From Bacillota bacterium (GTDB lineage: Bacteria > Bacillota > Bacilli > Alicyclobacillales > SLC66), in assembly GCA_021846145.1 (NCBI GenBank), contig JAJZCJ010000007.1:1-29606 (forward strand): DNA of 29,606 nucleotides, in the 5' to 3' direction. Below are positions 23,329 through 29,606 of this stretch, in pieces. The notes beneath the pieces are model-generated. The model saw only the letters and a program-made list of their open reading frames with translations. It searched no databases and was not told the origin of the DNA. The translations under genes and the position numbers were made by a program. Within the stretch, counting starts at the first letter, position 1. Each line of letters begins with the position of its first letter.

Positions 23329-23373
23329 AACAAGAATGAGAGAACGACATTGAGTCGTTCTCTCATTCTTGTT
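23329..23373. terminator. 20-bp perfect hairpin between divergent genes
   Basis: AACAAGAATGAGAGAACGAC pairs perfectly with its complement around an ATTGA loop, then TTTTATAC follows on the plus strand. It looks like a rho-independent terminator for plus-strand transcription, although the flanking genes diverge from it. It may insulate the OsmC promoter. Confidence 0.6.
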
Positions 23374-23428
23374 TTATACAATAGTGCAAACGCTGAGTTG
23401 GTCTATTATGGAATTTACTAACCGGATG

Positions 23429-23457
23429 TTGACGTGGTAATATCATTAGCTTATAAT
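23429..23457 (+). promoter_or_regulatory. Sigma-A promoter of the OsmC gene
   Basis: TTGACG (23429-23434) and TATAAT (23452-23457) are separated by exactly 17 bp, about 45 bp before the start codon. No obvious operator overlaps it. Confidence 0.85.
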
Positions 23458-23501
23458 CACTCCAATACAAAGTAATTCGATATGAATAGGAGGTATTTTT
23501 T

Positions 23502-23942
23502 ATGTCGCTTATCACTTTTAACACAGATGTTGTTTGGTCAGGTGAGAGTGTACGTTCTGTTGCTAATATTGGAGAGCACAAGGTGGTCATCGATGAACCC
23601 ATATCACTTGGCGGAACCAATCAAGGTCCCAATCCGGTAGAACTTGTGTTAGCGGGTCTTGGTGGTTGTATCAATGTCCTCGTGTCAAGTTTCGCAAGAA
23701 TTCATGGAGTGGAACTTACAAATTCAATGGTGCATGTCGAGGGAGATCTCGATCCAGACGGTTTCTTGAAAAAAGATTCCAATGTACGTCCGGGATTTCA
23801 ACAAGTCCGATACCGAATTGAAATTGATTCGCCTTCTGATCCGGCGAAAATTAATGAATTAATCGATCACGTAGAACGAATTTGTCCGGTTAAAGATACG
23901 CTAAGTGGAGTACCGGTGGTGGCAATAAAGGAATTAGTATAA
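23502..23942 (+). CDS. OsmC family peroxiredoxin-like protein
   Basis: The 146-residue protein has both OsmC/Ohr reactive cysteines, Cys56 in LGGCINVL and Cys128 in ERICPVKDTL, with the typical GPNPVELVLAGLGGC helix. The sequence is closer to the YhfA/OsmC-like branch than to Ohr. Family members reduce organic hydroperoxides or act on sulfane sulfur; which applies here is undetermined. GGAGG lies 9 nt before the ATG and the gene has its own near-consensus promoter. Confidence 0.92.
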   Translation: MSLITFNTDVVWSGESVRSVANIGEHKVVIDEPISLGGTNQGPNPVELVLAGLGGCINVLVSSFARIHGVELTNSMVHVEGDLDPDGFLKKDSNVRPGFQQVRYRIEIDSPSDPAKINELIDHVERICPVKDTLSGVPVVAIKELV

Positions 23943-24033
23943 AATACATGCGGATAGGTGAATTGTACAGGTCATTTACAGCTCCATGATGGAAGATACA
24001 TTTGAAAGCTAACCATCAATCTTAGGAGTGACA

Positions 24034-24840
24034 ATGACAATGACAAAAAATTCAAAAACACTACTCGGAACATTAGCTGCTGTTGGATTGATTAGTTTGT
24101 CGGTTACCGCGTATGCAGCAACCACGACACCTAGCAGTAGTACATCGTCACATGCTTGGAGTGCTACTTCGGGATTTCATCATGGACGGGGGCCTGGCGG
24201 CATGGGGAATCTCATGACTACGTTAGCCAAAGATTTGAACATTAGCACATCTACACTGCAATCTGATTTAAAATCAGGGAAAACCATCGCTAGCATCGCG
24301 CAGGCACAAGGGGTGTCAACTTCCACGCTGATTACTGATTTGGAAACTACCGCCACAGCAAATCTTGCGCAGGCGGTTAGCAGTAATAAGCTGACCAGTA
24401 CGCAAGAGCAACAAATGGTAGCGAATATAGACCAGCGCATTACTGATTTTGTAAATGGCACCATGCCTCAAGGAATAGGGCATGGACCTGGTGGATTTGG
24501 CGGGCCTGGCGGCATGGGGAACCTCATGACTACGGTAGCCAAAGATTTGAACATTAGCACATCTACACTGCAATCTGATTTAAAATCCGGAAAATCTATC
24601 GCTAGCATCGCGCAGGCACAAGGGGTGTCAACTGCCACACTGATTACTGATTTGGAAACTGCCGCCACAGCAAATCTTGCGCAGGCGGTTAGCAGTAATA
24701 AGCTGACCAGTACGCAAGAGCAACAAATGGCAGCGAATATAGACCAACGCATTACTGATTTTGTAAATGGCACCATGCCTCAAGGGAGAGGGCATGGATC
24801 GGGTGGCCCCGGCTGCCCTGGCGGAAAGACTGCATCCTGA
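24034..24840 (+). CDS. Secreted protein of two tandem 104-residue repeats
   Basis: AGGAG (24024-24028) lies 5 nt before ATG 24034; GTG 24028 and ATG 24040 are in frame. The ~268-residue protein has a signal peptide (TMTKNSKTLLGTLAAVGLISLSVTAYAA), a Ser/Thr linker and two nearly identical 104-residue repeats. Each has a Gly-rich GGMGNLM start, then KDLNISTSTLQSDLKSGK and SIAQAQGVST, a LysM/HTH-like helical module seen in many Bacilli envelope proteins, and ends FVNGTMPQG. There is no anchor, so it is exported or loosely wall-bound. I cannot assign a function. Confidence 0.85.
   Translation: MTMTKNSKTLLGTLAAVGLISLSVTAYAATTTPSSSTSSHAWSATSGFHHGRGPGGMGNLMTTLAKDLNISTSTLQSDLKSGKTIASIAQAQGVSTSTLITDLETTATANLAQAVSSNKLTSTQEQQMVANIDQRITDFVNGTMPQGIGHGPGGFGGPGGMGNLMTTVAKDLNISTSTLQSDLKSGKSIASIAQAQGVSTATLITDLETAATANLAQAVSSNKLTSTQEQQMAANIDQRITDFVNGTMPQGRGHGSGGPGCPGGKTAS
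24181..24804 (+). repeat. Two tandem 312-bp DNA repeats
   Basis: Matching landmarks recur at exactly 312 bp (CATGGA at 24181, 24481/24493 region and 24793; GCCTGGCGGCATGGGGA at 24192 and 24504). Most bases are identical, including third codon positions, so the duplication is recent or homogenised by recombination. Copy number may vary between strains. Confidence 0.9.
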
Positions 24841-24862
24841 TTATTGAAATATAGGTATTACC

Positions 24863-24911
24863 AGCATCACCACCCTGAATTTAAATCATCGGGGTGGTGA
24901 TGCTATTTTTT
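24863..24911 (+). terminator. Rho-independent terminator after the repeat protein
   Basis: AGCATCACCACCC pairs with GGGTGGTGATGCT (13 bp) around a 16-nt loop and is followed by ATTTTTT. Confidence 0.92.
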
Positions 24912-24927
24912 CAACTAACCTCACGTT

Positions 24928-25659
24928 TCATTTAAAGTAATGATTTAAGTCGGCGATTAAAAGATTAGCCGCTAGTTGATATCCTTTGTTATTGGGATGA
25001 TGTGCGTCTCCAGAAAACTCCCTAATGTTTAAATGGTGATTAGTCAAGTAATTTTTCATTTGACTGAACAAATCAAAAGCATATACATTGTGGTTGTTCA
25101 TTTTTTTCACAAATTTAATTTGATCTTGAACGTATTTGGTTTCTTGTTTCGCATAAAGCGAGTAAGAAACTTCTGTTACAGGGGGTGTGACGACAAAAAC
25201 CATTGCGTGAATGGCTAACGCCTGTTTAATTTCTAGATTTAAGTAATCATTGAATTGAGAAAGTGGGGTATTCGGTACCGCATCGTTCAATAGCCCCCAA
25301 GAAATAACCACAACTTGCGGATGAATTTGGGACAACCAACTTGTATATCGACCTTTATACATGGTAGCTAGTTGTGTGCTATTGGCACCGTATATCGCTT
25401 TATTATAATAGGTATCATTAAAATGATGAAAAGTGCGTTGTAAATATCCATAGTCATTTGTCGCGTCATCTCCTAGTGCAATGGAACCACCGATACCCAT
25501 TACTTTCAAATGACTTAGCGGAATACTCGGCTTACTAGTGCTTGAATGGTTCGAGGCATGTGCTGATGGACCACATCCTGAGAGCATTCCCATGATGGTT
25601 AGCGCCACACCCGCTGTTGCCCACCTACTGTATGTATTCAAATTAGACTTAACCTCCAT
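24928..25659 (-). CDS. Lipoprotein SGNH/GDSL-type hydrolase
   Basis: The 243-residue protein has a lipoprotein signal (ALTIMGMLSGC, Cys29) followed by a Ser/His-rich linker and an SGNH hydrolase fold: block I GIGGSIALGD (nucleophile Ser), a GxND-type block III (WGLLND) and block V DAHHPNNKGY (catalytic Asp and His). Such proteins are esterases acting on envelope glycans or lipids. The usual GDS is GGS here. GGAGG overlaps codons 2-3 of the ATG start; TTG seven codons in (25641) lies 11 nt after it and may be the real start. It converges on the repeat-protein gene. Confidence 0.88.
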   Translation of the reverse strand: MEVKSNLNTYSRWATAGVALTIMGMLSGCGPSAHASNHSSTSKPSIPLSHLKVMGIGGSIALGDDATNDYGYLQRTFHHFNDTYYNKAIYGANSTQLATMYKGRYTSWLSQIHPQVVVISWGLLNDAVPNTPLSQFNDYLNLEIKQALAIHAMVFVVTPPVTEVSYSLYAKQETKYVQDQIKFVKKMNNHNVYAFDLFSQMKNYLTNHHLNIREFSGDAHHPNNKGYQLAANLLIADLNHYFK

Positions 25660-25949
25660 TTTTTGGAGTAGTTTTATGTACGTGGGGAATCTTACGTGCG
25701 ATATTATGGTTAATATTGCACTGTTTTGTTCATGAACGCAAGAACATCTGTGTTATTTAATTGTAATCAATATCCATGATCGTATGTTGCTTTCTTTGCG
25801 TTTGAGCAAAATTATTATTCTCTGAATTATAAAATAATTGATGTCATTTTGATCGGCATGTGCTAGTACATACATCTAGTTATATAGTCTATTATGACTA
25901 TTTCATATAGTCCAAAAGGAATGTATGTATATGGTTCAATCTAATGTAG
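25660..25949. other. AT-rich non-coding region before the CO locus
   Basis: No gene is visible. Within it TACATACAT (25867-25875) and ATGTATGTA (25921-25929) form a 9-bp inverted repeat enclosing ATAGTC-TATTAT-GACTAT (25884-25901) and a further direct ATATAGTC copy (25905-25912). These clustered symmetric elements may be regulatory, but I cannot name the protein. Confidence 0.4.
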
Positions 25950-25965
25950 AGTCAAATTATTGACA
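25950..25965. promoter_or_regulatory. Candidate CooA site upstream of cooC (one mismatch)
   Basis: AGTCA-N6-TGACA differs at one base from the CooA consensus half-site pair TGTCA-N6-TGACA found perfectly upstream of cooS. It also contains a TTGACA (25960-25965) that might be a -35 box, but no matching -10 is seen. It lies about 52 bp before the cooC start codon. Confidence 0.45.
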
Positions 25966-26016
25966 ACGGCGTGGCGGTAGGGTTGAGCAAAAAGTAATAT
26001 TATGGAGGGGATTTTT

Positions 26017-26820
26017 GTGTCGTTAACTAATGGGTTGAAATTAGCCATTTCTGGGAAAGGCGGTGTTGGCAAAACTACTTTATCCGCGCTGTTGTGCGAA
26101 TTTTTTGCCAGGGATGGACATGTCCTTGCTATTGATGCGGATCCCGATGCGAACCTGGGCATGGCTCTCGGTTTTGATGCCGATGCACTGCAAAAGGTTA
26201 CGGCGATCTCGGAGGACAAAAAATTGATCAAGGAACGCACGGGCGCAGAAGCTGGCGTTAGCGGACAAATGTTTTCGCTCAATCCACAGGTCGAAGATAT
26301 TCCTGAAAAATATGTGATTGAAAAAGGCAATATCCACCTGATGCGAATGGGGAAATTAACAAAGGCTGGCGCGGGCTGTACATGTCCCGAGAATGCCCTT
26401 CTGAAACACCTGCTTCGACATTTGGTGGTGCAACGAAACGAGACGGTCATCGTCGATATGGAAGCCGGTCTCGAACACTTAGGGCGCGGTACCGCCGAGG
26501 GTGTCGACGCCTTCATCGTTGTGGTGGAACCGGGTCAGAGAAGTGTGGAAACGGCGAAAGAAGTTTTTCGACTCGCCCGTGAACTGGGGGTGGGACGTGT
26601 CTATGCCGTGGTCAACAAAGTGAGTGCCGGACAACGGGAAAAGGTGGGGCAAATGCTGGACTTCACCGAGATTCTTGGTTATCTGCCCTACGACCCCAGC
26701 GTCGTGGACGCGGATCTAAATGGATCCAGTGTTTCCCAATTAGGCGAGGAGTTTCTTGGCGGCGTACAGGAAATTTACTCTAAATTGGTGAATGAACTGG
26801 TACACGTTGAACTGGCATGA
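26017..26820 (+). CDS. cooC: CooC, nickel-insertion ATPase for CO dehydrogenase
   Basis: GTG 26017 lies 6 nt after GGAGGGG, and an upstream in-frame ATG (26002) overlaps that site. The 267-residue protein is a MinD/ParA-type P-loop ATPase with deviant Walker A GKGGVGKT (13-20), ADPDANLG, and the CooC metal-binding CxC pair (GCTCPE, Cys121/Cys123). It also has VIVDMEAGLEHLGRGT, a CooC/AcsF hallmark. The dimer binds Ni at the CxC site and helps load the C-cluster of CooS. Its stop overlaps the cooA start (ATGA), so the two are translationally coupled. Confidence 0.94.
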   Translation: MSLTNGLKLAISGKGGVGKTTLSALLCEFFARDGHVLAIDADPDANLGMALGFDADALQKVTAISEDKKLIKERTGAEAGVSGQMFSLNPQVEDIPEKYVIEKGNIHLMRMGKLTKAGAGCTCPENALLKHLLRHLVVQRNETVIVDMEAGLEHLGRGTAEGVDAFIVVVEPGQRSVETAKEVFRLARELGVGRVYAVVNKVSAGQREKVGQMLDFTEILGYLPYDPSVVDADLNGSSVSQLGEEFLGGVQEIYSKLVNELVHVELA

Positions 26821-27470
26821 GTGCACCTCATCAACCGATGCTAAGTGAAGAACAATGTTCCCGGTTACTAGAGCACAGTCAAACCCGATACTACCGCAAG
26901 CACCAGCTTGTTTGCTCTGCGAACGAGGACAAAAACTTCTATTTCATCGTGACTTCGGGCTGCCTGCGAGTTTATTTCACTCATCTGAGCGGACGCGAAT
27001 TCAGCCTGTCGACCCTTGATTCCGGCAGTTTATTCACCAGCCATGCCAGCGTAAATATCGAGGCCATAAAGTTATCCTCAATTGCCATTGTCGAGGCGGC
27101 GATGGTACGAGAAATCATGTATACAGATCCGACTTTTTCCATGAAAATGATGCAGGTGGTGGGCGGAATGTTGCAAACTGCCATGCACTGCATTGAATCT
27201 CTCGTGTTTGAGAACCTTGAGTGCAGATTAGCCGATTACTTGCTAAACGAAACATCAACAGTCGCAAAAGATCCAAATGAAATCATGACCCCCCGACACG
27301 AGATGTCCGTGGAAGAGATTGCGAAATTTGTCGGTAGCAGTCGGCAGTCGGTCTCCCTGCTCCTGAACAACTGGCAACGGGCGGGCATCGTCCGGCTTTC
27401 GCACCGCCGTATCTACATTGAGGATTCGCTACGGCTTTGCGACATTGCGCAGCGCAGCCCTGACAGATAA
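26817..27470 (+). CDS. cooA: CooA, CO-responsive CRP/FNR-family heme activator
   Basis: The 217-residue protein has a CRP effector domain, a long dimerisation helix and a helix-turn-helix MSVEEIAKFVGSSRQSVSLLLNNWQRAG, close to the CooA HTH I recall (VEEIANLIGSSRQTTSTALNS). The region SGSLFTSHASVNIEA aligns with the heme region of Rhodospirillum CooA; His76 matches the heme-ligand His77, while the oxidised-state ligand Cys75 is Thr74. Binding of CO to the heme should activate DNA binding. A perfect CooA-type site lies 37 nt after this gene, before cooS. It overlaps cooC by 4 nt. Confidence 0.85.
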   Translation: MSAPHQPMLSEEQCSRLLEHSQTRYYRKHQLVCSANEDKNFYFIVTSGCLRVYFTHLSGREFSLSTLDSGSLFTSHASVNIEAIKLSSIAIVEAAMVREIMYTDPTFSMKMMQVVGGMLQTAMHCIESLVFENLECRLADYLLNETSTVAKDPNEIMTPRHEMSVEEIAKFVGSSRQSVSLLLNNWQRAGIVRLSHRRIYIEDSLRLCDIAQRSPDR

Positions 27471-27506
27471 GCGTGTGCCGAATCCGTTTACATTTTCTCA
27501 GCCAAG

Positions 27507-27522
27507 TGTCATGAAGCTGACA
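27507..27522. promoter_or_regulatory. CooA binding site upstream of cooS
   Basis: TGTCATGAAGCTGACA is a perfect TGTCA-N6-TGACA site (CooA consensus from established knowledge), centred at 27514.5. With class II geometry (centre about -43.5) transcription would start near 27558, and TTTACT (27544-27549) would serve as a 4/6 -10 box. Confidence 0.75.
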
Positions 27523-27525
27523 GAA

Positions 27526-27573
27526 TTCCTCCCTAAGATCTAGTTTACTAAAACTAGTGAACTTGGGGAGGGA
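27526..27573 (+). promoter_or_regulatory. Hairpin hiding the cooS ribosome binding site
   Basis: TTCCTCCCTAAG (27526-27537) pairs over 12 positions, two of them G-U, with CTTGGGGAGGGA (27562-27573), which contains the cooS Shine-Dalgarno. Inside, CTAGTTT (27540-27546) pairs with AAACTAG (27551-27557) around ACTA. No U tract follows, so it is not an ordinary terminator. In RNA reading through from cooC-cooA it would block cooS translation. Confidence 0.6.
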
Positions 27574-27578
27574 TTGAT

Positions 27579-29531
27579 TTGGCTGAAATGCGTACAGTGG
27601 AAGAACGAACTGCCGACAGTGGCGTGCAACAAATGCTGCGCAAGGCTAAGCTTGAAGGGATTGAAACAGCCTTTGATCGCGCTGATTTAATGGAACCGCG
27701 GTGCCGATTTGGACTTGCTGGAGTTTGCTGTCGGCGTTGTCTGGAGGGTCCTTGCCGAATCTCTTTCAATTCGGAAAAGGGTCCTCAGCGCGGTGTATGC
27801 GGAGCAACGGCGGATCAAATCGTGGCAAGGAACTTGCTTTCTCTCATCACCGAGGGAGTGGCTCCGCACGTTGAGCACGCCCGGGAGGCCGCCCTCACTC
27901 TGCTTGAGGCATCCGAGGGCAAGGCTCCCTTTGGGATTGGCGATCCAGAAAAACTGCGGCGCATCGCAACCGGGTTGGAGTTGACCATTGACGGCAAGAG
28001 CGACACTGAGCTAGGAAAAGAAGTGGCGTTGAAGGCGCTGGAAGACTTCCAACGGCAATACGGTCTGCTCAACTGGATGAAGTTGAAGGGCAGCCGTAAA
28101 TCCATTAAGCGCTGGGAAGAACATGATCTAATGCCAGTTAACGCCCATCTTGAAATTACCAAAGCGGTCAATCGGCAGGCTATGGGCGTGGATGCAGACC
28201 CGGTCAATCTCCTCAAAGGATGTATGACCATTGGACTAGTGGAAGGTTACAGCGGCTTGCATATGGCCACAGACCTTCAGGACGTGCTCTTCGGAACACC
28301 TGAACTGGTGAAGGCAGAATACCGATTGGGGGTCATTAAAGAAAATTATGTAAATATCGCTGTACATGGGCACATTCCGATGATGGCAGAAAAAGTTGTT
28401 GAATGGGCGGAAAAGTTAGCGACTGAGGCGGAGCAAGTCGGCGCAAAAGGAATCAATATCGTCGGAATCTGCTGCAGCGCCAACGAATTGTTGATGCGCA
28501 AAGGAATTTCTGTCGCGACAAACTATGCCAGCCAAGAACTCGCCATTGTCACTGGGGCATTGGAAGCCATGGTCGTTGATGTGCAATGCATCATGCCAGG
28601 ACTGGCCAAGGTCGCTGAGTGTTACCACACCAAACTGATTACCACCATTCCCTACGCAAAAATGGAAGGTGCCATGCATATTGAATTTTCTCCAGAATCG
28701 GCAGATGAGTTTGGCAAACAGGTGGTGCAAACGGCGATCGATCAATTCAAACAACGGGATCATGCCAAAGTCGAAATTCCTGACGAGCGGGTGCAGGCTT
28801 ATGCTGGATTTTCAGTAGAACAGATCAGCCGTATGTTTCAAAAAATTAACGCCGATCATCCTCTGCAGCCTTTGATCGATGCTATTGTTCGCGGGGACAT
28901 TCTCGGCATTGCGGCGATTGTCGGTTGCACAAGTCCGCGCTTAAAGCAAGACTGGTACAACGTGGAAGTGGCGAAGCGACTGATGAAGAACAAGGTGTTG
29001 ATTGTTGGATCCGGCTGTTCCGCTCATTCTTTGGCGAAATTTGGGCTGATGAACCCGAAAGGCCGGGAATATTGCCATCCCGATTTGAGAAATATCCTTG
29101 AAGCCGTGGGTCAGGCAAATGGCCTAGAGTCCTTGCCCCCAGCACTTCACATGGGAAGTTGTGTGGATAACTCGCGTATTGACGAAGTATTGGTGGCTGT
29201 TGCCAACGAACTGAATATAGGCGTACATGAACTGCCTGTGGCTGGTTCCGTGCCGGAGACCCACAGTCCCAAGGCACTGTCGATCGGGATGTTCTTTCTC
29301 ATGGAAGGCGTCGATGTGCACATTGGTGTTCCGGCTCCGATCGAGGGATCGTCTGTGGTTTCCCATGCCTTGTACGGCAACAAAGACGAATACCCGGTCA
29401 CCATGGATGGCTTGTTCGGAGGCAAACTGATTTATGAACCAGATCCTGACAAGGCTGCTGAACAGATGATCAAGCGCATGATTGAAAAACGGGCCGCTTT
29501 GGGATTGAGCGTTCCTGATACGATTCTCTGA
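27579..29531 (+). CDS. cooS: CooS, anaerobic Ni-Fe-S carbon monoxide dehydrogenase catalytic subunit
   Basis: The 650-residue product starts at TTG 27579, 6 nt after GGGGAGGG. Iron-sulfur ligands for the D cluster (Cys42, Cys50) and B cluster (Cys51, Cys54, Cys59, Cys74) are present. The Ni-Fe C-cluster set is complete: His263/265 in VHGHIP, Cys298/299 (GICCS), Cys337 (VDVQCIMPG), Cys450 (VGCTS), Cys480 (GSGCSAH) and Cys528 (MGSCVDN), plus the catalytic Lys565 (HSPKALSIG). It oxidises CO with water to CO2, passing electrons to a ferredoxin-like partner. No acetyl-CoA synthase gene is visible here. It follows cooC-cooA and appears CO-inducible. The proton-relay His series is only partly kept (His97, His100). 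Confidence 0.96.
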   Translation: MAEMRTVEERTADSGVQQMLRKAKLEGIETAFDRADLMEPRCRFGLAGVCCRRCLEGPCRISFNSEKGPQRGVCGATADQIVARNLLSLITEGVAPHVEHAREAALTLLEASEGKAPFGIGDPEKLRRIATGLELTIDGKSDTELGKEVALKALEDFQRQYGLLNWMKLKGSRKSIKRWEEHDLMPVNAHLEITKAVNRQAMGVDADPVNLLKGCMTIGLVEGYSGLHMATDLQDVLFGTPELVKAEYRLGVIKENYVNIAVHGHIPMMAEKVVEWAEKLATEAEQVGAKGINIVGICCSANELLMRKGISVATNYASQELAIVTGALEAMVVDVQCIMPGLAKVAECYHTKLITTIPYAKMEGAMHIEFSPESADEFGKQVVQTAIDQFKQRDHAKVEIPDERVQAYAGFSVEQISRMFQKINADHPLQPLIDAIVRGDILGIAAIVGCTSPRLKQDWYNVEVAKRLMKNKVLIVGSGCSAHSLAKFGLMNPKGREYCHPDLRNILEAVGQANGLESLPPALHMGSCVDNSRIDEVLVAVANELNIGVHELPVAGSVPETHSPKALSIGMFFLMEGVDVHIGVPAPIEGSSVVSHALYGNKDEYPVTMDGLFGGKLIYEPDPDKAAEQMIKRMIEKRAALGLSVPDTIL

Positions 29532-29556
29532 TATACATGGCAAGAGGGGATGCAGA

Positions 29557-29606
29557 ATGGCACGAGGCCGAGGTAAATACGTTTTTTTGTTAATCTTGCT
29601 ACACTT
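29557..29606 (+). CDS. Start of a further gene, cut by the window end (basic then hydrophobic N-terminus)
   Basis: ATG 29557 follows AGAGGGGA by 6 nt, 25 nt after cooS, so it is probably the next gene of the operon. The 16 visible residues (MARGRGKYVFLLILLH) are basic then hydrophobic, like a signal peptide or first TM helix. They do not look like the start of a CooF ferredoxin. Nothing more can be said from the window. Confidence 0.5.
   Translation, partial: MARGRGKYVFLLILLH

Noticed and set aside
24181..24804. Repeat region as a CRISPR array
   Set aside because: Two 312-bp in-frame protein repeats without short repeat/spacer alternation and no cas genes.
27526..27573. cooS leader hairpin as a rho-independent terminator
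   Set aside because: No U tract follows the stem; the 3' strand is the Shine-Dalgarno of cooS.

Overview
The window reads as a chromosomal stretch of a Gram-positive Bacillota (Bacilli). Strong GGAGG-type ribosome binding sites precede many GTG/TTG starts, sigma-A type promoters and U-tailed hairpin terminators are frequent, and CsoR-CopA-CopZ and OmpR-type two-component pairs are present. The mix of copper and iron export, ABC sugar/polyol uptake and a carbon monoxide dehydrogenase locus in moderate-GC DNA would suit an acidophilic or metal-exposed member such as the Alicyclobacillaceae. That placement is inference.

Left part (1-5980): an accessory, partly eroded region. It has a truncated NAD-dependent epimerase, a MarR regulator with a consensus promoter overlapped by a palindrome, a YhdH/AcuI-type oxidoreductase, about 900 bp with little coding (a 40-codon small ORF and the 3' half of a tRNA-Gly(TCC), a candidate attachment-site scar), then a 14-TM drug-efflux gene divergent from a TetR repressor with an 11-6-11 operator between them.

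Middle (6012-16240): a histidine kinase/response regulator pair divergent from a four-gene ABC importer (ATPase, two permeases, UgpB-like binding protein), then a nitroreductase, a ferritin-like/VIT1 fusion (MbfA-like iron exporter), a DoxX membrane protein and a DUF1906 glycoside-hydrolase-like protein.

Copper block (16280-22144): a SHOCT-domain small membrane protein divergent from a second two-component system, whose operon ends in a Met-rich, two-TM, zinc-ribbon protein. Next come a 44-nt perfect palindrome, a CsoR-type operator and csoR-copA-copZ plus a second SHOCT protein. This looks like one functional island with both cytoplasmic (CsoR) and envelope (kinase) sensing.

Right part (22339-25659): an isochorismatase-family protein lacking the nucleophile Cys and a CHY zinc-finger protein (one operon, minus strand), an OsmC peroxiredoxin with an excellent promoter, an exported protein made of two near-identical 104-residue repeats, and a lipoprotein SGNH hydrolase.

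End (25950-29606): a CO oxidation locus, cooC-cooA-cooS and the start of another gene. The CRP/FNR protein matches the CO sensor CooA (heme-ligand His kept). A perfect CooA-type site TGTCA-N6-TGACA lies in front of cooS, followed by a hairpin that would hide the cooS ribosome binding site in read-through RNA but probably not in transcripts from the CooA-controlled promoter. This regulatory arrangement is the most interesting signal in the window.
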